From assembly GCF_037976825.1 (NCBI RefSeq), contig NZ_CP150269.1:2369501-2433500 (forward strand): DNA of 64,000 bases. The letters are read 5' to 3'. Position numbers and translations under genes: made by a program. The stretch comes from Paenibacillus sp. FSL K6-1330. Its GTDB lineage: Bacteria; Bacillota; Bacilli; Paenibacillales; Paenibacillaceae. Numbering within the stretch: position 1 is the first letter of the stretch; each line of letters begins with the position of its first letter. Positions 43,340-52,616 of the stretch are shown one piece after another. The notes below the pieces were generated by a model, which was given only the letters and a program-made list of their open reading frames with translations, searched no databases and was not told the DNA's origin.

Positions 43340-45163
43340 ATGTCTCCTGCTAAGTTTTATCAAAAATATATTAAAAATAATATGTTTACCAAAATGCTGC
43401 TGTTAATCTCCTTGATTGCGGTGGTTACCATCGTCACCTTATCTTTTCTCATGTATTACTTCTTGTTTCAATCGGCCGTGCGCAGCGAACTCGACATTCA
43501 GCGAAGAGCGGTTGAACGGGTGGAGCGGCAATTGAATCAAAAATTTGAGAATGAGCAGTCCTATGTAAATGACTTGTACCGCAACAGTTCTCTAGGGATT
43601 GACACTTCCTATTTCCTCATGAACTCGTTTGATGAGTACATGGCCAAGCGAATGGATCGGATCGCGGGCGGCGGGCAGTCCAATTCAGACAGTGTGGTTG
43701 CTTATTTCAAGCAAAGGCTGGACGACGACCCGGATATTGAGAATATCATGCTGTATAGTGCCGAGAAACAATATGTATATGTATACAAGCAGGGCAGCAT
43801 GACAAGGCTCTATCAGGCGAATGCCACGCATTCGTACATTCCTGATGTGATGGCGATGGAGAGCCAGAGCGTCACGCTGCCGAATCTCTGGGTACGTAAG
43901 CTGGCCGGAGATGTGAATTTGCCTTTATTCTCGATCCGGAGCCCGATTAATGATATGACCACATACAAGAATTTGGGGCAGTTGGTTATTTTATATCGAA
44001 CGGAAGCACTGGGTGCTGTCCTGAACAGCGGCGAAGATCCCCTGAAGGGATCCGTGCTGGTCTTGTCGGGTGACGGCCGTGTGATGTTTGATTCTTCCGG
44101 CAAATATTACGGGAAGAAGTATCCTTATGCCGACCGGCTGCTGAATTCCAAAGATACCGTGAACCTGGATGAGGAATCGTACATTACAACAGCGGCTCAC
44201 AATCAGGCAGGGTATACGGTGGTCGGAATCACACCCAAACGTGAGATATCGGAGTCCTTCCATGGTTTGCAGAACACCATCATCATTGCGGCCCTGCTAT
44301 GTATTGTCGTTGCGGTATTCATTCCTTCACTGACAATCGTGAATTACTCCAAGCGCACCGATAACATTATCCGTTTTATGCGCAAGGTAGAGAAGGGGGA
44401 ATTCGTTGCCCGGATGCAGGATACCAAGGAGGATCAGCTAGGGCAAATTGCGGGCAGCTTCAATGAGATGCTGGATGAACTTTCCCGGTATATCGACAAG
44501 GTATATAAGGCAGAGATTAACCAGAAGAACGCGGAGCTGTCTGCACTGCAAGCGAGAATTAACCCGCATTTTTTATACAATACGCTTGAAGTGATTCGGA
44601 TGAGAGCTCTTTCGCAAGGGGCTCAGGATGTCGGTGATATGATCTACAGCTTGTCGATGCTGTTCAAGAATATCGTGCAGCATAAGTCCCACTACACATT
44701 GAAGGATGAGCTGGAGGCGTGCAGGCTCTACCTGGAGCTGTTTCGCATTCGCTATAAGGACAAGTATATTTATAAAATGCACTGTGAGGAACAAATCAAA
44801 CATGTGCCGATGATGAAAATGTCGCTGCAGCCCCTGATTGAAAACTACATCGTTCATGGACTGCGCAGCGACCAGGATGATAACTGGCTAACGGTTAACG
44901 CGTCGCAGCAGGATGATGATGTCGTAATCGAGATCAAGGATAACGGGAAAGGGATCGAGCCAGAGCAGCTTGAGGAGATCAAATCCCGGCTGGAAATGGC
45001 CGAGTCGAGTGGAGAATCATTTGGTCTGCGGAGTGTGAATGAGCGATTAAAGCTGACGTTTGGAAGTTCGTACGGAATGGACATCCAGAGTGAGCCGGGC
45101 AGCGGTACAACGGTGACAGTCAAATTTCCGGTGGCAGAAGGGAAGCTGAATAACGATGTATAA
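43340..45163 (+). CDS. YesM-type sensor histidine kinase
   Basis: A 607-residue membrane kinase: a helix at about residues 18-38 (MLLLISLIAVVTIVTLSFLMYYFLF), an extracytoplasmic sensing region of about 270 residues, a second helix (TIIIAALLCIVVAVFIPSL), a HAMP linker, then the His_kinase domain with phospho-accepting His410 (RINPHFLYNTLEVIRM) and an HATPase domain (DNGKGIEPEQL, FGLRSVNERLKL). ATG 43340 follows GGAAGGGG. Its stop overlaps the response-regulator gene by 8 bp. Such pairs in Paenibacillus sense oligosaccharides and control the adjacent sugar regulon; the ligand here is probably a mannoside. Confidence 0.95.
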   Translation: MSPAKFYQKYIKNNMFTKMLLLISLIAVVTIVTLSFLMYYFLFQSAVRSELDIQRRAVERVERQLNQKFENEQSYVNDLYRNSSLGIDTSYFLMNSFDEYMAKRMDRIAGGGQSNSDSVVAYFKQRLDDDPDIENIMLYSAEKQYVYVYKQGSMTRLYQANATHSYIPDVMAMESQSVTLPNLWVRKLAGDVNLPLFSIRSPINDMTTYKNLGQLVILYRTEALGAVLNSGEDPLKGSVLVLSGDGRVMFDSSGKYYGKKYPYADRLLNSKDTVNLDEESYITTAAHNQAGYTVVGITPKREISESFHGLQNTIIIAALLCIVVAVFIPSLTIVNYSKRTDNIIRFMRKVEKGEFVARMQDTKEDQLGQIAGSFNEMLDELSRYIDKVYKAEINQKNAELSALQARINPHFLYNTLEVIRMRALSQGAQDVGDMIYSLSMLFKNIVQHKSHYTLKDELEACRLYLELFRIRYKDKYIYKMHCEEQIKHVPMMKMSLQPLIENYIVHGLRSDQDDNWLTVNASQQDDDVVIEIKDNGKGIEPEQLEEIKSRLEMAESSGESFGLRSVNERLKLTFGSSYGMDIQSEPGSGTTVTVKFPVAEGKLNNDV

Positions 45164-46667
45164 AGTGTTTATCGTGGACGATGAGCCATTTATTATAGAA
45201 GGATTGGTTGACGTCGTGGATTGGTCGAAGTATGGCATTGAGGTGGTGGGGCATGCGGAGAATGGCCGTCAAGCGCTGGAGAAAATGGCGGTCATTCCGG
45301 TTGATATTCTCATTACGGATATCTCGATGCCTGTCATGACGGGACTTGAATTGATTGAAGGCGCACGAAAATTGAACCGCAATTTGAAGGTAATCATCCT
45401 GAGCGGCTTCGACGATTTTGCCTATTTGAAGGAAGGCATGCGTCTGGGGATCGAGAATTATTTGCTCAAGCCGATCAATCTAAAGGAATTGGAAGAAACG
45501 ATTGCCAGCACAACGGATAAAATGAACAAATCCAGAAGAGAGATGAGACTGGACGAGTACGACATTAACGTATTGCGGAGCAATATCCTGTACCGCTGGA
45601 TCACGGACCGGATTGAGCCGGAGGAACTGGAGGAGCGCACGACCCTTCTGGGGCTGAATCTGAATTTGCCGTATGTCATGGCGTCTATCCTGAGAGCGGA
45701 TTTCACGCCGCTGGAGAATAGCCTGTATCAATTAATGGATCAGGAGCCGGGTGTCCTGTATTTCCGGGACAACGACGGCGATCACGTGGTGATTTTTATG
45801 ATGAAAGATCCGGACACGGAAAAAGCGAGAGCCATTCGGCTGCTGCAGCAGGTGCGCGAGCAATGCTATGAAGAGGAGCTGTCCATCTCGCTTGGCAGCG
45901 TGGAAAGTCTCGGCGGAAATTATAAGGACAGTTATCTTCATGCCAAGGAGGCGCAGGAATACTATCTTGTTCTGGAGCAGCCCTCCTACGTGGATTATGT
46001 TGATGTTCAAGCCAAGAAGGGGGAAGCGGCGGAATCCTATTCCGTGCAGTGGCCCGAGTATGCCAAAGGCATCGCCGGTAGGGACAAGCAGGTGCTGTTT
46101 GATTTGATCGATAGTGATTTTGATCGGCTTCGCCATACGCAGGGGATGATCCCGACGACACTCAAGAGCATCGCGGTCGAGATGGTCATTCGCCTGAAAC
46201 TGGAGCTGAACGATATCCAATACACGGCTGCCCCTGATTTTGTGAAAAATACGATTACGGACATTATGGATTCCGTATCGATCGACGATCTGATTACGGC
46301 TGTGAAGGATGGGGTAGGCGGGCTGGTTGATTCGCTCAACAATGATGTGAAGAGCCCTGTCATCCAGCAGATTCTGCATCATATCCAGCACCATTATAAT
46401 GAGGATTTGTCGCTGAAGGTGTTGGGCGCTCAGTATCATATTCATCCCGTCTATCTGGGGCATCTGTTCCATAAAGAGACGGGAGAGAACTTTACGGAGT
46501 ATATTAACCGGTACCGGATTGAAAGAGCGAAGGAGTTGCTCCGAAACTCTTCAACGAAAGTACAAGATATCGCAAAAAATGTAGGTTATTGGGAAACCGG
46601 TTATTTCTATAAACAGTTCAAAAAATTTGTCGGCGTATCGCCGAGGGATTTCCGAGGAATGCTCTGA
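45156..46667 (+). CDS. YesN-type AraC family response regulator
   Basis: A 503-residue protein with an N-terminal receiver (phospho-Asp about residue 55, DILITDISMPVMTG; K in YLLKPINLKELEE) and a C-terminal AraC/XylS DNA-binding domain (YHIHPVYLGHLFHKETGENFTEY, KVQDIAKNVGYWETGYFYKQFKKFVGVSP). It is the partner of the kinase just upstream (8-bp overlap) and probably the activator of the transporter/glycosidase genes that follow. Its stop codon lies inside the terminator stem. Confidence 0.95.
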   Translation: MYKVFIVDDEPFIIEGLVDVVDWSKYGIEVVGHAENGRQALEKMAVIPVDILITDISMPVMTGLELIEGARKLNRNLKVIILSGFDDFAYLKEGMRLGIENYLLKPINLKELEETIASTTDKMNKSRREMRLDEYDINVLRSNILYRWITDRIEPEELEERTTLLGLNLNLPYVMASILRADFTPLENSLYQLMDQEPGVLYFRDNDGDHVVIFMMKDPDTEKARAIRLLQQVREQCYEEELSISLGSVESLGGNYKDSYLHAKEAQEYYLVLEQPSYVDYVDVQAKKGEAAESYSVQWPEYAKGIAGRDKQVLFDLIDSDFDRLRHTQGMIPTTLKSIAVEMVIRLKLELNDIQYTAAPDFVKNTITDIMDSVSIDDLITAVKDGVGGLVDSLNNDVKSPVIQQILHHIQHHYNEDLSLKVLGAQYHIHPVYLGHLFHKETGENFTEYINRYRIERAKELLRNSSTKVQDIAKNVGYWETGYFYKQFKKFVGVSPRDFRGML

Positions 46668-46689
46668 TTGATTTAATCAGAGTTTTTTT
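46662..46689 (+). terminator. Terminator overlapping the regulator stop codon
   Basis: CTCTGATT / AATCAGAG with a 5-nt loop and seven T. The TGA stop (46665-46667) is part of the 5' arm. It separates the two-component genes from the transport/catabolic operon. Confidence 0.85.
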
Positions 46690-46728
46690 CTTTATTTTCA
46701 CCATAATACCTTTAATTTTTCGCCTATG

Positions 46729-46742
46729 TGAAACTGCTTTCA
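46729..46742 (+). promoter_or_regulatory. cre-like site before the binding-protein gene
   Basis: TGAAACTGCTTTCA matches 9 of 10 specified cre positions and is a near-perfect palindrome. A -10-like TATAAG lies at 46754-46759, so the site would overlap the -35 region. Confidence 0.55.
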
Positions 46743-46794
46743 TGGGATAACCTTATAAGTGTAGAGACACAAGGATTCAAAAGGGAGGATAAAC

Positions 46795-48270
46795 ATGAGT
46801 AAATCGAAAAAGAAATGGCTCCTGCCCCTAACGCTTTTATTGTCCGCATCCATGCTGTTGTCGGCATGCGGGGGCAACAAAGAGAGTGCAGGAAACGGCG
46901 GGGGAACTGCCGAGAAACCGGTTGAGCTGATCTGGTACACCATCGGAACACCTCAAAAGGATGTTGACAAGGTTGAGGAAGAAATCAATAAATACACTGC
47001 TGAGAAGATTGGTGTAACCGTTGACATGAAAATGATCGACTTCGGTGATTACAACCAGAAGATGCAAGTAATGGCAGCTTCCGGCGAACCGATGGATATC
47101 TTGTTCACAAGCTCATGGGCGTTTGACTATGTGCAAAATGCACGTAAAGGCGCATTCATGGAAATGGACGAGCTGATTGAAAGTCATGGACAAGGCATTA
47201 AAGACGCGATTGACCCTGCGTTCCTGGAAGGTTCCAAGGTTGATGGTCACAACTATGCGATTCCGGCAAACAAAGAGCTTCCTGCTCAAGAAGCATGGCG
47301 CTTTAATAAAACATTGCTTGATAAGTACAACCTCGATATTTCGAACGTGAAATCGATGGAAAGCTTGGAGCCACTGCTGAAAACGATCAAGGAAAAAGAA
47401 CCGAACGTCGTTCCTTTGGCACTTAGCAAAGACTTCGGTCCATTGCTTCCGTTTGACTACATCATCGAAAAAATGCCAATGGCCGTTTACCTGGATGACA
47501 AGGAAGATCTGAAAGTTGTGAACTTCCTCGAAATGCCAGAAACAATGGACATGCTTAAATTGATGAACAAGTACTACAAAGCGGGATACATTTCCCCAGA
47601 AGCAGCTACAACAACTTCGACGCAAGATCTGATGACTTCTGGCAACTGGTTCGCAGACCGTGCGGCAACGCAGCCATTCGCAGATAATCTGTGGAGCCAA
47701 AGCTACGGCTATCCGGTAGTGTCCACTCCGGCTGGCGATGCAACGATCTTCAACTGGTCGGTAATGGGTTCGATGCAAGCGATTTCCGCTAACTCGAAAT
47801 ACCCTGAGAAAGCCATGGAGTTCCTGAACCTGCTGAACACAGACGTATATCTTCGTAACCTGGTTGACTCCGGTATCGAAGGCGTACACTACAAAAAGCT
47901 TAGCGAGAACGTAATGGAAAACTTGCCAGAATCGAAAAACTACGACATGCCTACCTTCGCGCTTGGTAATGTCATGCTGACTTACTTGAATCCTGAGGAT
48001 CCTGAGAACAAATGGGAAGAGTTCAAGAAGTTTAACGAGTCCGGCCAGGCTGCTCCGCTTCTCGGTTTCAACTTTGATCCAACCAAAGTATCCACAGAGC
48101 TCGCAGCAGTCAACAACGTAAAAGAAGAGTTCTGGGCGCCGCTGATGACAGGTACCGTAAATCCTGAAGAGTTCCTGCCAAAAGCGAATCAAAAGCTGAA
48201 AGCCGCTGGTCTGGACAAGATCATCGCTGAAGCACAAAGCCAAATTGATGCTTGGAAAGCAAGCAAGTAA
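46795..48270 (+). CDS. Oligosaccharide-binding lipoprotein of ABC transporter
   Basis: A 491-residue extracellular solute-binding protein (LplA/YtcQ type) with a lipoprotein signal peptide ending LLSACGGN, lipidated Cys at residue 25. LspA encoded at 14955 would cleave it. The body is a type I/II sugar-binding fold (LIWYTIGTPQKDVDKVEEEI..., YAIPANKELPAQEAWRFNK). It is the first gene of the transport/glycosidase operon, with its own promoter region and cre-like site. A hairpin between it and the first permease gene could raise its relative expression. Ligand probably a mannose-containing oligosaccharide, by context. Confidence 0.93.
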   Translation: MSKSKKKWLLPLTLLLSASMLLSACGGNKESAGNGGGTAEKPVELIWYTIGTPQKDVDKVEEEINKYTAEKIGVTVDMKMIDFGDYNQKMQVMAASGEPMDILFTSSWAFDYVQNARKGAFMEMDELIESHGQGIKDAIDPAFLEGSKVDGHNYAIPANKELPAQEAWRFNKTLLDKYNLDISNVKSMESLEPLLKTIKEKEPNVVPLALSKDFGPLLPFDYIIEKMPMAVYLDDKEDLKVVNFLEMPETMDMLKLMNKYYKAGYISPEAATTTSTQDLMTSGNWFADRAATQPFADNLWSQSYGYPVVSTPAGDATIFNWSVMGSMQAISANSKYPEKAMEFLNLLNTDVYLRNLVDSGIEGVHYKKLSENVMENLPESKNYDMPTFALGNVMLTYLNPEDPENKWEEFKKFNESGQAAPLLGFNFDPTKVSTELAAVNNVKEEFWAPLMTGTVNPEEFLPKANQKLKAAGLDKIIAEAQSQIDAWKASK

Positions 48271-48338
48271 TAACAATGCATGAAGCGGTCTTTCTTGTCC
48301 CAAGGACAGCAGAAACCGCTGCAGTATGAACAAGGACG

Positions 48339-48365
48339 GGGCGGCGGATGTTCACCGCCCTTCTT
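48339..48365 (+). terminator. Possible internal attenuating hairpin
   Basis: gggcgg ... ccgccc (48339-48344 with 48355-48360) followed by TTCTTTT, between the binding-protein gene and the first permease gene. Weak terminators here are common in sugar ABC operons and allow partial read-through. Confidence 0.45.
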
Positions 48366-48400
48366 TTGTTCATTCATGCACATCACGAGGAGGGGTAAGC

Positions 48401-49339
48401 GTGAGAGCGATCGGACAGTTTTTCAAAAATATTATGACGAATAAGGCCATGCTGTTCATGGTTTTGCCGGGGACCCTATGGTTTCTCTTATTCTCATATT
48501 TGCCCATGTTCGGGACCATTATTGCATTTAAGGAATACCGCTTTAGCCGGGACGGCTTCTGGGCAAGTATCGTTAATAGTGAATGGGTAGGATTCCAAAA
48601 CTTTAAATTCCTATTCAGTACCAACGATGCTTACATCATTACGCGCAACACGGTACTTTATAATTTCGTGTTCATCATTTTGGGTCTCATTCTATCCGTA
48701 GTACTGGCTATCGTGTTGTCCGAAATTGTGAATAAGAAATTGGCTAAAGTCTATCAAACGGGTATGTTTCTGCCGTACTTCTTGTCTTGGGTTATTGTAG
48801 GTTATTTTGCATTCAGTTTCCTGAGCATGGATAAAGGGATGTTGAATCAAATCCTGGGATGGTTTGGCATGGAGCCGGTTCAATGGTATTCCGAAGCCAA
48901 GTATTGGCCGATATTCCTGACGTTAATCAGTTTGTGGAAATCCGTTGGTTATAACAGTGTCGTTTATCTGGCGGCGATTATGGGGATCGACAAATCCTTG
49001 TACGAAGCGGCGATGATTGACGGCGCGAACAAATGGCAGCAGATTAAAGCCATCACGCTTCCGATGCTGAAACCGCTGATGACCATTTTGACTCTTCTTG
49101 CGATCGGTAAAATCTTCTACGCTGACTTTGGTCTCTTCTATCAAGTGCCAAGGGATTCGGGAACCTTGTATTCCGTAACGAACGTTATCGATACCTATGT
49201 ATATCGTGGTCTGAAGACAACAGGCGAGATCGGAATGAGTACTGCTGCGGGTCTGTACCAGTCGGTAGTCGGATTTATTCTCGTTATGGTATCGAACTAT
49301 ATCGTTCGTAAATATGACAAGGATAATGCATTGTTCTAA
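48401..49339 (+). CDS. Sugar ABC transporter permease (LplB type)
   Basis: A 312-residue inner-membrane permease with six helices and the EAA loop (YEAAMIDGANKWQQIKAITLPMLKP), the docking site for the ATPase. GTG 48401 follows AGGAGGGG; the in-frame ATG at 48326 would include the hairpin region. It pairs with the next gene. No ATPase gene is present in the operon, so a shared MsmX-type ATPase encoded elsewhere is probably used, as in many Bacillales CUT1 systems. Confidence 0.94.
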   Translation: MRAIGQFFKNIMTNKAMLFMVLPGTLWFLLFSYLPMFGTIIAFKEYRFSRDGFWASIVNSEWVGFQNFKFLFSTNDAYIITRNTVLYNFVFIILGLILSVVLAIVLSEIVNKKLAKVYQTGMFLPYFLSWVIVGYFAFSFLSMDKGMLNQILGWFGMEPVQWYSEAKYWPIFLTLISLWKSVGYNSVVYLAAIMGIDKSLYEAAMIDGANKWQQIKAITLPMLKPLMTILTLLAIGKIFYADFGLFYQVPRDSGTLYSVTNVIDTYVYRGLKTTGEIGMSTAAGLYQSVVGFILVMVSNYIVRKYDKDNALF

Positions 49340-49371
49340 TCGATCAATCTACCAAGAAGGGGGTATGTGAC

Positions 49372-50289
49372 GTGTTCAAATCTAAAAGCAAGATGAAAGA
49401 TTTCCATCAGCTTTCATCCGGGTGGAATGTCGTGTTCAACCTGATTGCCGGTATTTTCTCGTTCCTGTGTGTATTTCCGTTTTTGTTCGTCATGATCATT
49501 TCATTTACGGATGAAGGCGCCCTTGCCCGCAACGGATATCAAATCTGGCCGGAAAAATGGAGTCTGGAAGCCTATAAATATGTATTCCAAACGGGCGATA
49601 CACTCCTTCGTTCCTATGGCGTTACGATCTTTGTAACGGTAGTGGGGACGTTGATCAGCTTGTTTATTATCTCGTTGTATGCTTATGCCATCTCTCGTAA
49701 AGGATTCAGATATCGGAACTTCTTCGCGTTCTTTGCGTTTTTCACGATGCTGTTTAACGGGGGTCTGGTACCGACTTATATCGTTGCAACACAATTGCTC
49801 GGTCTGAAAGATTCCATCTGGGCTTTGATCCTGCCATTGGCACTCAACGCCTTCTATATTATGATACTTCGTACGTTCTACAGCACCAGCGTTCCGGATG
49901 CTATCATTGAATCCGGTAAAATCGACGGTGCGAGCGAGTTTAAAATTTTCTACAAGCTGGTATTGCCGCTATCCTTGCCGGGTCTGGCAACCATCGGGTT
50001 GTTCAGCACCTTGGGTTATTGGAATGACTGGTTCAACGCATTGCTCTACATTGATGATCCGAACCTGGTTCCGCTGCAATCCATGCTCATGCGGATTGAG
50101 ACCAGCATGCAGTTCATCTTGCAGAACTCTCAGAATTCATCCCTTAGCATGGCCGCTCTGCAGAGCATGCCGCAGGATACTTCGCGGATGGCGATGGTCG
50201 TTCTGGCAACCGGACCGATTATTCTGGCCTATCCGTTCTTCCAGCGCTATTTCATTCAAGGTCTGACCATCGGCGCGGTTAAAGAATAA
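49372..50289 (+). CDS. Sugar ABC transporter permease (YtcP/LplC type)
   Basis: A 305-residue six-helix permease with the EAA loop (IESGKIDGASEFKIFYKLVLPLSLPG) and the C-terminal signature FFQRYFIQGLTIGAVKE that defines this permease type. The start is GTG, 9 nt after AAGGGGG. Second subunit of the importer with the gene before it. Followed 26 bp later by the GH3 gene. Confidence 0.94.
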   Translation: MFKSKSKMKDFHQLSSGWNVVFNLIAGIFSFLCVFPFLFVMIISFTDEGALARNGYQIWPEKWSLEAYKYVFQTGDTLLRSYGVTIFVTVVGTLISLFIISLYAYAISRKGFRYRNFFAFFAFFTMLFNGGLVPTYIVATQLLGLKDSIWALILPLALNAFYIMILRTFYSTSVPDAIIESGKIDGASEFKIFYKLVLPLSLPGLATIGLFSTLGYWNDWFNALLYIDDPNLVPLQSMLMRIETSMQFILQNSQNSSLSMAALQSMPQDTSRMAMVVLATGPIILAYPFFQRYFIQGLTIGAVKE

Positions 50290-50315
50290 ATTCTTCATGT
50301 ACCGGAGGGTATGAG

Positions 50316-52613
50316 ATGACTTATAAAGATTCCAGTAAACCCATTGCGGAAAGAGTGGAACATCTTCTTGGCCTGATGAACCTGAAGGAAAAGGTTGGGC
50401 AGCTGATTCAGCCGTTCGGCTGGAAGACCTATGAAGTGAATAAAGGTCGGATTACATTAACGGATTCATTTAAAGAGCAAGTGAAAAATGGCGGCGTCGG
50501 ATCCCTTTACGGGACCCTGCGCGCCGATCCATGGACCGGTGTAACACTTGAGACCGGTCTTTCTCCGCGTGAAGGAGCAGAAGCCGTCAATCACATCCAG
50601 CGGTACGCCATTGAGGAATCACGTCTGGGTATTCCGATTCTGATCGGGGAGGAATGCTCGCATGGGCACATGGCCATCGGCGGCACGGTTTTCCCGGTCC
50701 CGCTGTCCATTGGAAGCACATGGAACGTGGATTTGTACCGGGATATGTGCCGTGCCGTGGCGCTCGAAACGCGCAGCCAAGGCGGTGCTGTCACCTATTC
50801 CCCGGTCCTCGACGTCGTGCGCGATCCAAGATGGGGCCGTACCGAGGAATGCTTCGGCGAAGATCCATACCTGATCAGCGAATATGCGGTCGCATCGGTT
50901 GAAGGCCTTCAAGGCGATTCATTGGACAGCCCGAACAGTGTTGCTGCGACATTGAAGCATTTTGTGGGTTATGGGAGTTCCGAAGGCGGGAGAAATGCGG
51001 GTCCCGTGCATATGGGAACACGTGAATTGATGGAAGTGGATATGCTGCCTTTCAAGAAAGCCGTGGAGGCAGGAGCTGCATCCATTATGCCGGCCTATAA
51101 TGAAATTGACGGTGTGCCTTGCACCGTTAATACCGAGCTCCTTGACGGCATTCTCCGCAAGGAGTGGGGTTTTGACGGCATGGTAATTACCGACTGCGGT
51201 GCCATCGATATGCTGGCCAGCGGCCATGATACTGCTGAAGACGGAATGGATGCCGCTGTTGAGGCGCTTCGTGCCGGTATCGATATGGAGATGTCAGGCG
51301 AGATGTTCGGCAAGCATCTCCTGAACGCGATCGAGTTAAACAAGCTTGAGATTGCCGTACTGGATGAGGCGGTTCGCCGAGTATTGACCTTGAAGTTCAA
51401 GCTCGGATTATTCGAGAAGCCTTACGTGGATCCGCAGGTAGCGGAGGAAGTTATCGGCAGCCAGCAGCATGTCGAACTTGCCAGACAGCTTGCGGCGGAA
51501 GGCATCGTCCTGCTCAAGAATGAAGGCCAGGCGCTGCCGTTATCCAACGAAAGCGGCGTGATTGCCGTCATTGGACCTAACGCCGATCAAGGATACAATC
51601 AGCTTGGAGATTATACGTCTCCGCAGCCGCCGGCAAGCGTGACCACCGTACTGGGTGGAATCCGCGCGAAACTGGAGGATGAAGCTGAACGTGTATTATA
51701 TGCACCGGGCTGCCGCATTAAGGATGACTCCAGGGAAGGCTTTGAATTCGCTCTAGCTTGTGCGGATCAGGCCGATACCGTGGTCATGGTACTGGGTGGT
51801 TCCAGCGCACGCGACTTTGGCGAAGGCACGATCGATTTGCGAACAGGAGCATCGAAGGTCACGGACGACGCTTTAAGTGACATGGATTGCGGTGAAGGCA
51901 TCGACCGGATGACGCTGCAGTTATCCGGCGTTCAATTGGAATTGGCTCAGGAGATTCATAAGCTTGGCAAGCGGATGATCGTTGTGTATATCAACGGTCG
52001 GCCCATTGCAGAGCCGTGGATCGACGAGCATGCGGATGCCATCTTGGAAGCATGGTATCCGGGCCAGGAGGGCGGCCATGCGGTAGCGGACATTTTGTTC
52101 GGCGATGTGAATCCGTCCGGCAAACTGACGATGTCGATACCGAAGCATGTCGGACAGCTTCCGGTTTACTATAACGGCAAGCGGTCGCGCGGTAAGCGTT
52201 ACCTCGAAGAGGATTCCCAGCCGCGTTATCCGTTCGGATACGGGCTCAGCTATACCGAGTTCAGTTATTCGGATATTCAAATTACCCCAGAAGTGATTAG
52301 AACGGGCGAAACGGCTGTTGTCTCCGTGAATGTTACAAACAGTGGCGACAGGGAAGGATCCGAGGTTGTACAATTGTATGTGAGCGATGTGGCCAGCAAA
52401 TATACGAGACCGGCCCGTGAGCTGAAGGGCTTCCGCAAAATCTCTCTGCAGCCTGGAGAGCGGAGCAAGGTGGAATTTACCATCGGTACGGAACAGCTTC
52501 AATATATCGGTCAAAATTACAAGCAAGTGGTTGAACCTGGCTTGTTCCGTATCATGGTTGGCAGACATGTGAACGATACGCTGAGTGCAGATCTGACTGT
52601 ACAGGAGGGTTAA
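50316..52613 (+). CDS. Glycoside hydrolase family 3 beta-glycosidase
   Basis: A 765-residue BglX-like enzyme with GH3 N-terminal TIM barrel (LLGLMNLKEKVGQLIQPFG, IPILIGEECSHGHMAIGGTVFP, WGRTEECFGEDPYL), the nucleophile Asp about residue 293 in MVITDCGAID, a GH3 C-terminal sandwich and a fibronectin-III-like domain at the end. No signal peptide, so it works in the cytoplasm on imported sugar. Specificity (glucoside, N-acetylglucosaminide, mannoside or xyloside) cannot be read by eye. In this mannosidase cluster a beta-linked core residue is a likely target. ATG with GGAGGG upstream; it ends 3 bp before the GH38 gene. Confidence 0.93.
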   Translation: MTYKDSSKPIAERVEHLLGLMNLKEKVGQLIQPFGWKTYEVNKGRITLTDSFKEQVKNGGVGSLYGTLRADPWTGVTLETGLSPREGAEAVNHIQRYAIEESRLGIPILIGEECSHGHMAIGGTVFPVPLSIGSTWNVDLYRDMCRAVALETRSQGGAVTYSPVLDVVRDPRWGRTEECFGEDPYLISEYAVASVEGLQGDSLDSPNSVAATLKHFVGYGSSEGGRNAGPVHMGTRELMEVDMLPFKKAVEAGAASIMPAYNEIDGVPCTVNTELLDGILRKEWGFDGMVITDCGAIDMLASGHDTAEDGMDAAVEALRAGIDMEMSGEMFGKHLLNAIELNKLEIAVLDEAVRRVLTLKFKLGLFEKPYVDPQVAEEVIGSQQHVELARQLAAEGIVLLKNEGQALPLSNESGVIAVIGPNADQGYNQLGDYTSPQPPASVTTVLGGIRAKLEDEAERVLYAPGCRIKDDSREGFEFALACADQADTVVMVLGGSSARDFGEGTIDLRTGASKVTDDALSDMDCGEGIDRMTLQLSGVQLELAQEIHKLGKRMIVVYINGRPIAEPWIDEHADAILEAWYPGQEGGHAVADILFGDVNPSGKLTMSIPKHVGQLPVYYNGKRSRGKRYLEEDSQPRYPFGYGLSYTEFSYSDIQITPEVIRTGETAVVSVNVTNSGDREGSEVVQLYVSDVASKYTRPARELKGFRKISLQPGERSKVEFTIGTEQLQYIGQNYKQVVEPGLFRIMVGRHVNDTLSADLTVQEG

Positions 52614-52616
52614 GGA

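Noticed and set aside
47113..48333. 406-codon reverse frame across the binding-protein gene
   Set aside because: Rich in Phe/Cys/His and without domain signatures; antisense shadow of a lipoprotein gene.
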